From NCBI GenBank assembly GCA_024362935.1, contig JANCRA010000172.1, positions 62,001-126,000 on the forward strand: 64,000 nucleotides of DNA, given 5' to 3'. Shown here piece by piece: positions 49,749 to 62,978 of the stretch. The notes under the pieces are model-generated. The model saw only the letters and a program-made list of their open reading frames with translations. It was not told where the DNA came from and ran no database searches. Source of the stretch: Setophaga petechia. Taxonomy: Eukaryota; Chordata; Aves; Passeriformes; Parulidae. Within the stretch, counting starts at the first letter, position 1; each line of letters starts with the position of its first letter. The translations under genes were made by a program, and so were the position numbers.

Positions 49749-50639
49749 TGATTTGTACAAGTCTATACCCTTTCCTCAATACTATACCCATGTATGGCTT
49801 TATACTGCAAATGCCATTTTGGGAAATAGCTAAGTAGGAGAAGAATCACTGCTTCTGGAAAAGCCATCCATTAAAATCTTCCACTGAGGCAAGAATAACT
49901 TCACAGTTTTTACACTATGTCTTCTGATAAAAAGAAGGGGTCAGAGAGAAAGGGAAGAAATGCTGCTATTATGCAGTTGCCACCCAATGAATGCTTCAAC
50001 AGTCCTTCGCTCTTTGCTGGTTTGGCAGTGACAAGAAAACAAGTAAGGATCCCCTGTGCACTGGAAAATGTCTTTTAAACGCTCCTGCCTATGTTCTCTC
50101 TACCAGTGAGACTAGCAGAGAGAAATGGGTATGGTGGGCTTTATACACTGTCTGCAATCTCTGGATTTGGTTCTTCTCAGGAGTGTTTGTGCAGATTTGT
50201 TCTCAACATCCACACTGTATTTCAAGCCACACAGAACTTCACCTCACGCTTCACACAATACCATGCAGCTGAGAACAGGCAAATTCAATCTTCCTCCACC
50301 AAGGTGTCTGCTGGGAAATTCTTCTTGCTGAAACATAGCTGTCAGCTGCTAAGTCAATATACTAGAGGAAGAGGGAAATTTATCAATGACTCTCTTCTTT
50401 CTTACAAAAATGTACCTGAAAATGTCACTGTGGAGATACTGCTCAGTTGCTTTGCTTAGGATTGTAAAAGTCTCATCCTTAAAACTGCTTCTGCTTTTGA
50501 TGGTGAAAAAAAAAAGTTTACAAACAGCACTGTTGCACTTGCCCATTTTCTGCTTTTATGAAAATGGTGATATAAACACAGAAAAGATTGTGCTCTGATA
50601 GCTGTCATTGCTCTAGTATAACCTTAGCTGTCTGGAAAT
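49749..50639. other. Unassigned stretch with overlapping open frames
   Basis: Between 49991 and 50459 all three plus-strand frames carry open stretches of 68-122 codons. None resembles a known protein to me. Overlapping frames suggest locally stop-poor composition rather than coding. Confidence 0.4.
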
Positions 50640-51180
50640 GAGCTAATTAAATTTTTTGGTGTGTCTTTTAGAGAATACATTTGCATTTGACATAATTAGT
50701 GGTAGGCAGATCCAGCTATATCCAGGGGGAATCTCAAGACAACTGCTTTGCTGACTATTAGTGCTTAATTTCTGAATGTCAAATCCCGCACATCTTAATT
50801 TCTAGAGAATAAGCTCGATTGAACTTGCTCCCCAGTTATGCAAAAACTGTTCAGATAAAACCAAGTGGACACGAATGTAATGAATGTGGTTATTAAATTG
50901 TTTCAATTGAAAGAGCCCTATTCTTATACCATCATAATGGGAACAATTTATCCCCACTGATCAGCCTGTCTCTTTTTTCTGAGCTCTCTTTGATCTTAAA
51001 GCATATTGCAGTGGTGTGTCCTATTGAAAAGCAAAACTGGGGCAATTTTAATGCTTTTGTACCTTACCAGTGCTCTATTTTTTCGTTGTTTAAAAATAGC
51101 TGTTAATTATAAGTGCAGTTTAAATGTCTCAAGTGACCCAGAAATGCAGGTTGGAATGAGACAGATTGTGTGTCTCATAT
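50640..51180. promoter_or_regulatory. Possible conserved non-coding element (enhancer-like)
   Basis: Repeat-free sequence with an ATTTGCAT octamer near 50680, homeobox-like sites (GCTAATTAAA, ATAATTAGTG, GTTAATTATAA) and a TGATCTTAAAG-like TCF/LEF match near 50991. The combination resembles vertebrate developmental enhancers. No alignment evidence is available and boundaries are arbitrary. Confidence 0.22.
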
Positions 51181-53258
51181 AAAACAGATGTACTTTCACA
51201 GAGCATCCTGAATTCAGCCCTCAATATGTAACCTTCCCTAAGGTTATTTCAGTCAGGTATTGAGCTTGTCTAGCTTTTAGATATAAAATCCCACACATTT
51301 TGAACAATGAAGAGAAAACTTCATCTATATTTACCTCAAGAAGAAAAAACCTTTTTCTGTGTGGGTGTATTTTGCTGCTGGTGGTTGATGGGATGAGGGC
51401 ATTTCCCTTCGACTCCAGAGACTCAGGAGACTGTATACCTCATTTAATCTCCACCTCTTCTGCCTCTTAATGTAATAAACCTCATGCCCTTAAAGAACAT
51501 TTAGTGGCAATAAACCTTCAGGAGATCATATTATCTTGACTGGATTAAGCACTGCACAAGTACCAGCCATACCTTCCAGATATAAAATTTCAAGCTTCTG
51601 TGTTTTGAGGGGCTCAAAGTAATTTTTTATTTTCTCTTCTGCCAGCAATTGCTTTTAATTTCTGTCTGTGATGAGGTTCATCAAGGGCAGTCTGAAAATA
51701 GGGTGCAAATAAATTAAGGCAAGACAATGATTTACTGGAGGGCCTGAACAAATCTGTTATTTATATGTCTATTTATTTATGTGTTGTTAGACAGCAATTT
51801 ATAGACATTTCAATTCATTGACAAGACTTGGTTTCAACTTTCTGATTAGAATAGGCTGTCAAGTGCGTTGAGTTTGCTGAGCTCTCCTATGTCCCTGAAG
51901 ATCAGTGGTACACACTTCAAAGCCACCCCCACTTCATGACACTGAATGAGCTAATGGTGAAGGAAACTAAGGATCAACCAAGCTTGGATTGTACATTGAG
52001 ATCTCAGTCATTAGGAGAGACTGTCATCCAGCTAAGGGCTGGAAACTGCAGGAATAATTAGTCTGTGGATGTGGAAGAACTTACCCACTCTGGAGATGAG
52101 CAGCAAACCTGATCCACAAGAATATTTTAAACCTTTTCCTCTCTTCACATCAGCTAAGAATAAGGGGAAGAAAAACCCCAAAGTAAAAGGAGATAATAAT
52201 CCTTCAGGATACCCAATTTCTTTGGCTATTAGAGCTTTTTCTTAAAAGACCTAGAATTTTATGGTTTATGTTCAGACGCATCCTCATGTATCAGATATAC
52301 ACACAATGAATAGAGAAAACCCCTCATTTGGTAGTGGGAACAAGTATAGTACTATGTTTTCCACACTCTGGGAAATAATTTTCAATTCAATAATTAGAAA
52401 ACTTCTCCTGAATCTCAGAAGATGTTAAAAAATATCATATATTGCAATACTGTGAGTTCAACTTCAAGAGAAGAAACAGACCTCACTGTTTTCTAACATC
52501 AGTACCCCAAAGAGCTCATTGATTATATCTGCCCTTTGGAACTTTTTATAACCTTTGTTATAGGGACAAGAATGCTTCCTTCAACTATTCCCACTTTTAA
52601 CACTTAATGCTATCACATTAGAAAATGACAGATTTGATAGTAGCTGGAATGACAGCATGTGTATATTGGAAATAAGAAAACTGACATCTGGAAAAATTTG
52701 TTATCAGTTATCACTATCTTTCTGCCTTTTGAGGACAATATTTTGGTGCATAAAGGATTATCAAGGCAGAGATGTGAAGAGAAAATTTACTATTAAAACT
52801 CCACGGGCTTTGTTTTAGCCTCTACATTTTTACTTTGTTATTTTGTGAAGCACAAGGCAAGGACTGAGCCTCAGTTTAAACACCTGCAGGAGTTAACCAC
52901 CCCTTTGACAAACCAGTGCAAACTCATACTCAAGCACATACTTAGAATTGAATGCTATCCTGATGTGGGATAGACACTCACTTTGAAGTTCTCCAGCAGT
53001 GAAAACTTTAATTTGAATTTAGATGAAAGTATTTTAACTGGACTCAATACTTTCTAAAGTGAGTTAAGCAGGGACAACTGTACTGCTAGAACTGTGTTCA
53101 GTTCAAGAAAGCTTTATTTCAAGGTGATTTGGGCCAACATTAGGTTTTGTGTTTAGTTTTAGATTTCCACTCTCTAATGGGTCACAGTGACAATGTTACT
53201 ATACTAAAATGAATACAGTTTGATATATTAAGTAACAACCATTATGTGGTACTTCCTA

Positions 53259-53290
53259 GCCCCTCCCCAGCCTCCCCCACTCCATGCCCC
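53259..53290 (-). other. C-rich block, near-canonical minus-strand G-quadruplex
   Basis: C-runs of 4, 4, 5 and 4 are separated by 1, 5 and 8 bases, so the last loop slightly exceeds the usual 7-nt limit. A weaker quadruplex candidate than 28066-28082. Confidence 0.5.
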
Positions 53291-55194
53291 TACCTCTGCA
53301 CACAAATGATAAGGCAATCAACCTAGGAAAGGTCTTCATGTTTTGCTTTTCAAAGAAATTGGCAAACCAGAAAATTTGTGTTTCTGAAATACAAGAATAA
53401 CTTTACAGAAGTTGAGTGGGTCACAACACGTGAGGAAAAATCATGGAGCAACAATTCTCTAAAGAGGCAGAAGTCACAAAAACTTTTCTGAAATCCACAG
53501 AAAAGACTGTACAGGTGATCTAAATAATAAATAGGTAACAAAAGAAAGCAGATGGAAAGGTTAACAGGCAGCAGTGATAGAGGACTCTGCTGTTTACATC
53601 TACTTTCAGTCCCAAACTGGTCTCCATTGAACTGCTGAGCTGGTTTTATGGACTAGTAGTTCTATTCAGATTTGGAGAAGTTCATGTAGATATACTGAGA
53701 TTTTGTGTTGGTAACATTAATTAGATGTTTTAAAAGTCTAAAAAGATAAAAAGTGTTTCAGTAAATTCCCATTTGTTAGGTAAAAAATCCCACTATGCCA
53801 TTTTTCTTGCTGCGAATAGAACTGTTATGTTTTCTCCTCTTAGTTCAGACATAAAACAGAGCAGCTGTATGTTGCACATCAGACAGAAGATATAAACACA
53901 TATAAATGCTTTCTATATTCAGTCTTTGCATTTGCTTACATGAACTGCAATGAGTGAACCTAAAATACTCCTCAGTTTCAGAGATGGATCTAATGATTTA
54001 AACATCTATAATCCTTCCAATGAATCCATCTTCCCACTCAGGATTAACAAAGATTTTGCTATCACTCTTTGTCTCATTTCAGACACTGCATGACTGAGGG
54101 TCTTTGGAGGAGGTCCAGAGGAGTGGAGCAAGAACAAGGTCAGGGAAACATGATCCATAAAGAAACCCCAAAAGAAGCTGATCAACCTCTAGAGGTAAAG
54201 ACTGTCAACAGATATGGTCACAATGCTCCCCTGCTGAAAATTCTGGTGCCAAAGAGCAGAGAGATTTATCCTCCCTAAACTGAAAAATTCGTAGAAAAAT
54301 TACTTATGGGATTGAGCTGCAGGAAGGCGCAATCAGGCTGGACAATGCACTTTTATGGGGGGATGGCTATGGAAAGACACTACAACTAAAACATGCTGAG
54401 GTATTAAAGGCAGCTTACACAGAAATGCATTTGAAGTGTTTACAAACCCTCTGAATTTTTTCTCTAACTAGTCTTTACATTTCCCTTACCAGTAATTCAT
54501 TGCATTTCTTCCTACTCTTAAGATTTCCAAATAAATGTTTATTGTCTTCCACAAAACTGCATTTATCAGTGTGCTGCTCCTTTCCTCTCCTTCTCCTTCT
54601 GTTGTGCAGTTTTCATTACTTTGTGGCAGCTACATGTGCTGAGCTAATCAACAAACCAAAATAAGCTGAAAAACTATGATGTAAAGAGATAAATGTGATT
54701 TTTTGTGTTTATAAGTCTCTCATAATTAACAATTTTTTGTTTTACATTCTGTGCTTAAACACAAACTTGATGATCCTAAAACTGATGCCAATGTTTCAAC
54801 TGAAGTTATATTCATGTGAGTTTTGTAGTTGTAACTGCTTTATGCTAGATTTTCCTAATGAGACTACTATTTTGCTGTTATTTTTTGCCCGTAAGTTCCT
54901 TGGTGTGCAGTGATGAGAACCTTGGAGCCAATTTCATGCTTATGCTATGGTAATTCCAAAACTGTTTCATGTAAACTGAACAAACTCTCCTTACGGGAGG
55001 TACAGAAATAGGATCCTTTCGAGACAGCGTCCTAATGGGCAAACTTCTTTTGTCTGCAATTCCTACTCTTTGCTTTCTTTGTCATACTTTGCCTCTTAGT
55101 CTGTAGTTCAATGAATTTTATTCTTGGTGATGGACATGCTTCAATAAAAATCAAAGCAAATATTTTGAATAAGGGTTTGCATAGTAGATAAGTC

Positions 55195-55209
55195 TTTTTT
55201 TTTTTTTTT
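55195..55209. repeat. Poly-T tract (15 bases)
   Basis: Run of 15 T, followed by CACAG. The T-tract plus CACAG looks like a splice acceptor on the plus strand, but no downstream exon is recognisable. Confidence 0.85.
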
Positions 55210-55370
55210 CACAGAGGAGGTCTTTCAATACAAGATGTAGAAGACAGATTTCAGATGGGGCAGGCTTCCCATCACCAAGCTATTACGGAAACAGGAGGGA
55301 AAATCACCTCTCCATTGGCCCTGGAAAGAAAGAACATACATTACACACATTGGTTGGTTCGTATAGGCTG

Positions 55371-55399
55371 TTTGTTTGTTTGTTTGTTTTTTTTTTTTT
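55371..55399. repeat. (TTTG)n plus poly-T microsatellite
   Basis: About four TTTG units run into a 13-base T tract ending at 55399. Confidence 0.93.
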
Positions 55400-57026
55400 A
55401 ATTTAGATTCATGACTGAAATACTGGTGATAATAACTCACATCCATAGAAATTCAAGGAACTGTAGCTGGAGCAAATACCTTTTAGGAGAAATCAAGTCA
55501 ATGATTATCTGTTAACATGCTCAAACATTGTTGCCTCAGGCATTAGGTGGAGACCAAGTTAATGGATCTGTGGCATGCTCTAATGCAGGACCATACTGAA
55601 CAACTGGGCTTTGATCCAAAAAATATTTAGTTACATGCATATTTTAAAATTCTTATATGAAGTGGATTTATCTCATACTTCATAGTCCCATTTCCCAGGG
55701 TGTGTGCTTTGTGCTCCCTCTTGTAGCATCCCACGGCCACTGCCAGCACTGGTACCCAGTTCAGTGCTATCATCCACAGATTTATCAGGTAGCATTTGTC
55801 ATGAAGACAGCTGTAGGCAGAACTGCCAAGAGGATGCTGCTTATTGTATTTTTTGATCTATTTGGTCTATTTGAGAGTAAAAGTACAGAAAAAAACCTTC
55901 AATAAATTGCGTAATTCTCCTGTAAATAATGTTCCATTCAAAATAGCTAGGAATTTTTGCTGCCCATGTTTTGTGCCCTGCTACCCTTTGAGACAAACTG
56001 GTATAAAGCTCAGGTTATTTTCTTAGGTGCTAAATTCACACTAATCACTGAGGAGGTAGGAAAGAAGACATTCTTTCTGAATTTCTGTAATTTCTGGTCC
56101 TTTACTCCAAATTCATTAATACACAGGGATTTAGCACTATTGGACCTGCAGGTAGCCAATTAATTGACTGACTCTGTAGCTGGTGATAAGGAAAACGATT
56201 CCACTACAATTCAAGCACTTCATGATATCCTGCCCCAAGTCAATATTACATATATTTTCTAAATTTCAAGGGGGAAAGCATGTTTTCAGTCAAAAGATAA
56301 AAGCTTTGTGCGCAGAAAATTTTAATACAGTCCTTTATATTTTTATGTAAACTGAAGTTAGAAGACAATTTTCTTCTGTCACACTTCCTTGCTGCCAAAA
56401 GGGAAAATTTACTTGGTGGCAGGAAAAAGAGTCGGTTCTCAGAGGTCAGTTCAATTAATACATCCTTTTAAATTAGCTTACTTTATTTGGTATGTGTGTT
56501 ACTTGTGAATTTCATTCATGAAGTGTGTGTGTAAAGATGCAAGATACATTCCTGTTTCTAAAAGAGTAGAGAAAATGTGATACAGTGAATTTGTTTCAAT
56601 TTGATTTGCTGACTTGTACAGAAACTTTGGATCAATAATGTAACTCTTCTGCACCTTAACTCTTTCTTTAAAATTATGATAATTAAAGACCAGAATATCT
56701 TGTAAAGGGGTTCAGACAGAGAAAATAAATAAAAACAAAGTGATTTTAGTTCCAAAGAACCAGTTGAGCTTGGATTACTGAACTCCTATAAGATATAAAT
56801 CAGAATTTTTTTTACTTCTAATCATAGTTAATTGCAACAAGGCTGTGATGAAAATGTTGGAAAATTTAGGAAGATTTGATGTGACAGTGTGAGAGGAGAC
56901 TGAAATGATCAAATAGATTAGAGGAAAATGGAATTAAAACTTGATCTTGTTCTCCCTGGAGTCAATGGCAAAATTCTCATTGAGTTCATGAAGTACAAAT
57001 ACCTATATTCAGAGGATGACCAAACA

Positions 57027-57046
57027 ATATAAAAATATATATATAT
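57027..57046. repeat. Short AT microsatellite
   Basis: AAAAATATATATATATAC: a short alternating TA run in AT-rich DNA. Confidence 0.75.
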
Positions 57047-57625
57047 ACATGAATAGATGGTTTGGAGGCAGTCAATTCCTTAAGTAAAGAAATGTCCTAT
57101 CAGTGAAACTACAGTGGAGAGTCCTTAGAGCAAGCAGAGAAATTCCTGTCCTAATGCAAAACTTCCGACAATTTGGCACTTTACAAAGCTGAACAGATCA
57201 AAAAAGCCAGAAAAAATTTAAAGATATCTACAACAACATAAAAAGAATTAATAAAAGCTAAGAAAATTAGCATATTATAGGACATAGCTGAAACCTAAAA
57301 CTGTGTAGAAATTAAGCCTAGAATTCTGTAGAAACTATACCCAAGGTAAATTTTCTGTCTTGTGATTTTAATGCAATTTTGGCCATCCTGCCACTATCAA
57401 GGCCAAAAAAGACAATTTCATCTATCTTCTGTTCTCATGCATCCATCATCAGGCAGTGTTCTTCTTTTCTGTCCTTTTCAGACAGGTTATGTATAATGGA
57501 TTTTTCCAGTTGTTGAAAGCAGTGGTATGGCAGATATTATTGTTAAAGATGTAATAAAAGGAGTTACTGTGTAATTGTTTCCTATGCATCACTGTTTGGC
57601 TCCTACATAAATTCTTCCTTTTTAG

Positions 57626-57722
57626 AGTAACTCTTGGAAGCTGTTGGCTTGTGTTGGTGTCATGGGAAGTTGGATCTTACATATGGAATCGCTTGAAGTG
57701 TGTGGGATTGCCACAAAGACAG
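57626..57722 (+). other. Exon-like segment (97 bp, plus strand)
   Basis: A strong acceptor-like pyrimidine tract (TTCTTCCTTTTTAG) precedes 57626 and a consensus-like donor (GACAG/GTACTT) follows 57722. Two of three plus-strand frames are open across the 97 bp, and the one starting at 57626 begins SNSWKLLACVGV. I do not recognise the peptide. It could be an exon of a non-coding RNA or unknown gene, but decoy splice-site pairs are common in 64 kb. Confidence 0.2.
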
Positions 57723-60700
57723 GTACTTCCATAAAACCACTGTTGCAACTTCTCTCAACCACAGGGATAATAACAACAGAATCAGAAACTTTAATCAGAG
57801 TACAGGGAAACAGATGTGTCCTCCAAAATATTATTGTTTTTGGATTTTTCCTTTTTGCAATTGCTCAAAAAAATTAAAATAGTTTTCCTAAGTATTTAAC
57901 ATCAAGAAATAGTTTTTTCCATGTAATTTGTACATTGAAAGGATTAAAAAAAGAGTCTTGTTTGGATGACACATAAAAAGGTGGTGATAATATCTTGGAA
58001 TTATGTTTTTTAAAATGTTATTGTGAAAGTTTTCAAATTGTTTGTGTGGGAGGAGAAAAGAAGAATAGTTAAACTAACAGTTAAATGCAAACTTCTCAAG
58101 CATCTGAATTTTACAGTATTTATCTTTACCACAAAACTGTGGAACTCATTCAAGAGTATAATGTCAAAGGTGTAACAGACAGGAATTTGATAAAATTTGT
58201 TGGAGATCAACTTGATAATTGAAGATTGAAATATGGAAGTCCAGATGATTCTGGAGTCTACATCTTGTGTGCAAGTGGTGAAGGATGTCCTTGCCCCACT
58301 AGACTCTTCACAGGAGGCTGACAGCTCAGGGAAGAAATAGCACAGTGCTTGAGTCAGTATGGGCCTTCTGAATCACTTACACTGTGCTGACTCTAAGTCC
58401 ATTTAAACCTGAATATTGCACAGGGAGGTAGGTGCAGGGATGTCTGGGGAGAGAGTGAGTGGTAGAAAGCAATGACATCCTGAGGAATTTGAAGGAGGCA
58501 GAAATCAATAGCCACTTCAAGAGTGGGTGGTACTTCAAGTGAAGAAATAAGCTAGGAATGATAGAGGGGACTTTAAATAACTTGTTCACTGATTTTGAAC
58601 AAGGTATCTCCTTCCCACTTCCCTCTGCTCGTCAACAACTTATAGAATATGTCAATCTTTACAAGATAGGGGAGGAAATACTAAAGAGAATAAAGGTGAA
58701 GTCTCTCAGAATAAAGCATGGCATGCAGAATTTTACAGATGAGGCACAGTTGAAGACACACAAACAGTGTTTAGCTGGAGATAAACACTGGCCTGCTCAA
58801 TGGGAGCTCAACCAGCCATAGGAAGTATAAGACAGAAGCAAGAGCAACATTTTTCAGAGAGCTCCGTACAGCTGCCAGAACATTAGACCTGTGTACAATC
58901 AGAAAGTAGAGGTGGAAAATACACCTTCACAAAACTGCCTAATTTTAATTAGTCTTAGGTGAAATAATACTTATAGTCAGGAGGCTTTGACTGGCAAATC
59001 AGCGTCTCTCAAATCAGTAGTTTAGGAAGAAAGTTATCTTAGATCCTCCTAAATATGCTGACATAAGAAACTGAGCATCCAAGAACACACATTTTGAAAG
59101 TGAAGGCAGTGCTTAACAGTGATTTTAATATTTGGAATGCTAAATAATTTGTTTTATGGAACTCTATTTATGAACAAAAAGAAAAAAGACCAAAAACTAC
59201 CTAGAAATAATAGGAGATTGTAGGCACGAGGGGACTGATTTTGCAGTTTGTGAAACAAGCTTCACCAAGACCATGTTAATACACTGAAGATTGCAAGTCT
59301 GGGTCTGCACGAAGAATTTGGAAAATAATGTGAAATCCAGATATAAATGGTCCTCAGTGCAATTCTCAGGCTAAAAAATGATGGGGAAAAAAAAGTAATT
59401 TTTTACAATGGTACCAGAGATATTTTCTGGTTTAAAATTTAAACCCTGACCCATCATGAATATATCAGCTGGCCCACACAAACCTTCTCAACTTCTGCAT
59501 AGTCTAGTTCTGCATAATCTGCATAATTAGACCTGGCAAAGTCTCACATGCTTCGTTATGGAAAATGTATGGGCCAAAACCTCACCCACCCAAAGAGTGA
59601 GAAAGTTTTCCACATTAATAAGTGTGAAGGATCTGTTCAAAACTGAGGGAAGAAAAGATAACTTAAAAAAGGCAATCCATGTTATTTGTGAATGAACAGG
59701 TTGTGAGACAAGAAGTCATCACTCGTCAGAACTCTTGTCATTCTGATGTGTCATTTTTCTCAATTAAAATGAAGTTTGACTGAAATACAGGTTCATACTC
59801 TGATACACCCTGTTGCTGCACTGGTTTTACAAGGCTGCAAGTCACCCCAGTTAGCCTAGGATCAAAGCTGGGCCCCTGAATTTTGCTTTTCCTTTATCCA
59901 TGAAAAAGAACTGTTTCCAACTTAGACTTAAACACTGTAAGATTTGATAAATGAGTTTTAACTGGAGGTCTCTTGCGAATTGGGATGTCTGAAACTTATT
60001 GTTTCAGATAAAACAGACCTCTTTTGAAGATATTTGGGGACTAAGACTCATTCCAGGAAATAATTAATTCAGTGCCTAACTACTTGGAGCATAGAGTCCA
60101 CTGTTATAAGTGCAAAAAGTCTTCTCATAAAATACTGTGTCTTTTAGCATAATAGAAGTTGACTCAAATGAAGATTTATTTTTTAAAACAGTGTAGTTCT
60201 TTACCATTCAAATGCTGTTATTGCTCAGAAACACTTCAGTTTAGGAGCATTCCACAAGAGCTGCTGTGTGCAAGCTGGATCCATGGTGGCATCCGACTGG
60301 ATCTCCATTCGTACCCAACAGTAAATGGGGGAGTGAAGAATTCCCATTCTTCTCTGGGGAAGAAACAACTCAAATTAGCCTGTATGTTATCCTGAACACA
60401 TACATGGTTGTGATTTAGTGATTGTTGCATTTGAAGTTCAGAGGAAAATCTACTTGGTGATAACTTGTTCATACACTCAGATCTTCAGTTGTTGGCATTC
60501 TGAAGATGAAGATCAAAATAATTTAAAGCTGTAAGCATGTCAGTCGAGGTAAAAGTGCATTTTGTAAGATCTTTGGTTTTTTATTGCTTATTTAGCTAGT
60601 TGCTTTCACTAAGTATTAAGTAAATGATCAGATTTAAATTAACAGACAAGAAGCTAAATGCTTTCAGTGAGATAGTCATTTAAACAAAAGAGTCACAACT

Positions 60701-61295
60701 AGAAACCAGAAAAAACCATTACTTTCTTGTATTTCTTTTTAGGAAGTTTTAATTCCTTTCAGCCATTCAAATTTAAACCAAAATAGAGCTGCTTCAAACA
60801 ATACAAAGCAGGGCAAATACAAATTTTTTTGAAGCTATACCCTTTTAAGGATAATATCTGTTAGTTCTTTCTATGAAGAATCTTCCACTTCAGAGATCTT
60901 TCCTGTTTTTTTACAGAAGAGTTGAACTTATTTCCAAGTGACCTGTAACTTTGTTAAGGATATGAAGGTAATTGGATAATACATTTACCGCTTAATAAAT
61001 TGAGAAATGTATTTTAGCAGTACAAGTACAGCTTACTCAGCACTTCCCTCCCCAGCTTAATAGCCTTTTCACTTTCAATAAAAACACAGAAGCCCTGGTT
61101 TCATATTATACTACAACACGCTCCTTGCAATTGATTTGAAAACATGAGCAGGACAGACTGTTGCCGGAAGTGATGAGCATAACCAGCCCTGGTCTCACTG
61201 CCCTGAAGGAAGCAGGAAGGCAGGAATGGCCACAAATCAATGAATATGATTTACTGAGCCAGACCTGTCTCAAATTGCTGGCCAAATGAAACACA
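57723..61295. other. Unique non-coding sequence
   Basis: Nothing gene-like is recognised. The purine-rich stretch at 58200-58900 contains an 87-codon frame without recognisable features. Confidence 0.5.
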
Positions 61296-61303
61296 TATAA
61301 AAG
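61296..61303 (+). promoter_or_regulatory. Perfect TATA box sequence (TATAAAAG)
   Basis: TATAAAAG in the context ACATATAAAAGCCTGCCC matches the TATA consensus, and the surrounding 200 bp is less AT-rich than the neighbourhood. A start would be expected about 30 bp downstream, near 61327-61333. A donor-like GAAG/GTGAGG lies at about 61443-61452. There is no CpG island and no recognised downstream gene. Confidence 0.2.
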
Positions 61304-61830
61304 CCTGCCCACTGGAGAAACAGGCATGGGTATTATTTAAAGCCAGTTTGTTTTTTGAGAATGGAACCTAAAACAACTCCTGTGGGAGGAAAAGTGAGAG
61401 GAAATTGCTTGTTATACATAAAAAGTGAGAGACTTAAGCTACGAAGGTGAGGATATGGCTGGCAAGGAGAAGAAGGTTTTTGTACAATACATGGAGAGGG
61501 AAAGAGCTGCTGGAGTAGGATGTATCAACAAGCCAGCACAGATAAGGAGGAAGCAAAGCCTGTGTAAACATTTCATGATTGAAAGGTGGAGCCTTGCCAA
61601 GAATAATAATTTACAGATAATTAAAGAAAAAAAAGTCAGCATAAATATGGGAAAAACTACAAAAGGCTCGAAGCAGACTTAAAAATCTCCATTAACCTTA
61701 TGATTCAGTGCATTACAGTTGACAGTAACCAAGAAAGACAGACTTTGCATAATTAAATTCCAGACAATCTACTGTTCAGTAAGTGTTAGCAGTCAAATTT
61801 TTAGGTTGACTTGGGCACTAGACATTGCTT

Positions 61831-62133
61831 TCATCCCAGAACAATGTCACAAATTAAGTCTTTGAAACCTCCACTTGTTGAGAAAAGTTTCAGCATACTA
61901 CTTGTTCCACCAATAGTATTAATGAAATCAGCAAAGAACTCTAAAATCCTCACATTTTTATGTAAAGATTCCAAAAGAGACGCAAGTGTTACAGAAAGAC
62001 AAATCTTGCATAAAAATATGTCTTCCAGGTTGATATTAAAACACTGTGAGCAAGCTTCTAATATTGTACCAGATGTGCAGATGAAAGTAGTAACAAATCC
62101 CTGGAGCGCCATTTCAAATGCTTTAAATTGCAT
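61831..62133 (-). other. Candidate coding exon or gene remnant (minus strand)
   Basis: A 100-codon minus-strand frame with unusually protein-like composition: mostly hydrophobic/helical, no low complexity, containing the stretch ICLSVTLASLLESLHKN. A pyrimidine-rich stretch (CTTTTTTCCTACTACC) sits just upstream on the minus strand and could act as an acceptor, with AG about 20 bases later. I do not recognise the protein; helical-repeat (ARM/HEAT-like) texture is only an impression. The opposite strand is also open for 110 codons. Length alone is not significant, since several frames of 100 codons are expected by chance. Confidence 0.2.
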
Positions 62134-62978
62134 AAATAGGTAGTAGGAAAAAAGATGTTTTTATCAAAACAATTTCAAAAATGGTAGGAATGTCAGGAAG
62201 TAACCTGGAGAGCTCTGTATATCTCTATGTCATGTAATAACTGCTTTACAGTAAAAAAAATTTAGCAAGTGGCATAAAACATGGTAACTCTGACTTCTCT
62301 CCACCCCTCTTTGACTGCTTAGTGGCAAAATCCTTCTGCATCTAGAAAGTCTCCCAGAAGAAATAAATGTTATTAAGCATGATTCCCTTAGGATGTTAAC
62401 ATAATTAAACTGAATTGTTCTCTTTTCTAGGACGAGACTTTTGTTTTTCACTAAAATACTAGGAGAATGAGCATCCTTACAGTATTTTAACAGGAAGTAA
62501 TGACAGAAACAATTTCTCTTAATATTTCAATGTACCACAGAGTAACAAAAATCTGCAAGGTTTGAACAGCTGAATATATAAATACATACATTTTTTTAAA
62601 CACAACTTTTGACATGGAAAATACACTATTAGTAAATTGATCCTTCTTCCTACACATTCTGATTTCATTGGTGCTTAAAGGAAGGTTTAATTCATTTATC
62701 TCTGGAGGATGAGGATAAAACCACTTTCTGACACACACATCATTTTTTTGTGACATCTTAAAGAAATGTAGAAAAGAAAATGTGAGAGTGTGGGCATGTC
62801 AGTGTCTTACCTAACACATCCCAAACCCAAATGTAATAGATAATTTCCTATTAAAATGATATAGTAAAACAGCTTATTTTTTGTGCATGTTGCAGAGGGA
62901 AGGTTTGCTTGCATAAATGCTTACGTACACATGCTTGAGTTGCTTCACAGCCCTTTTGCCTATTCACTAGGGTGATAG

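Larger units (their letters stand above)
51181..57625. other. Unique AT-rich non-coding sequence
   Basis: No gene, RNA gene or recognisable transposon. Microsatellites lie near 55.2-55.4 kb and a C-rich block at 53259-53290. An exon-like stretch at 54083-54137 (good acceptor CTCATTTCAG, weaker donor AAG/GTCAGG) is too weak to call. Confidence 0.5.

Noticed and set aside
49991..50459. Three overlapping plus-strand open frames, up to 122 codons
   Set aside because: Simultaneous openness in all frames points to low stop density rather than coding. No known domain, acceptor or start context was found.
54083..54137. Exon-like segment with a strong acceptor
   Set aside because: The donor is weak and the segment is short; such pairs are expected by chance many times in a window this size.
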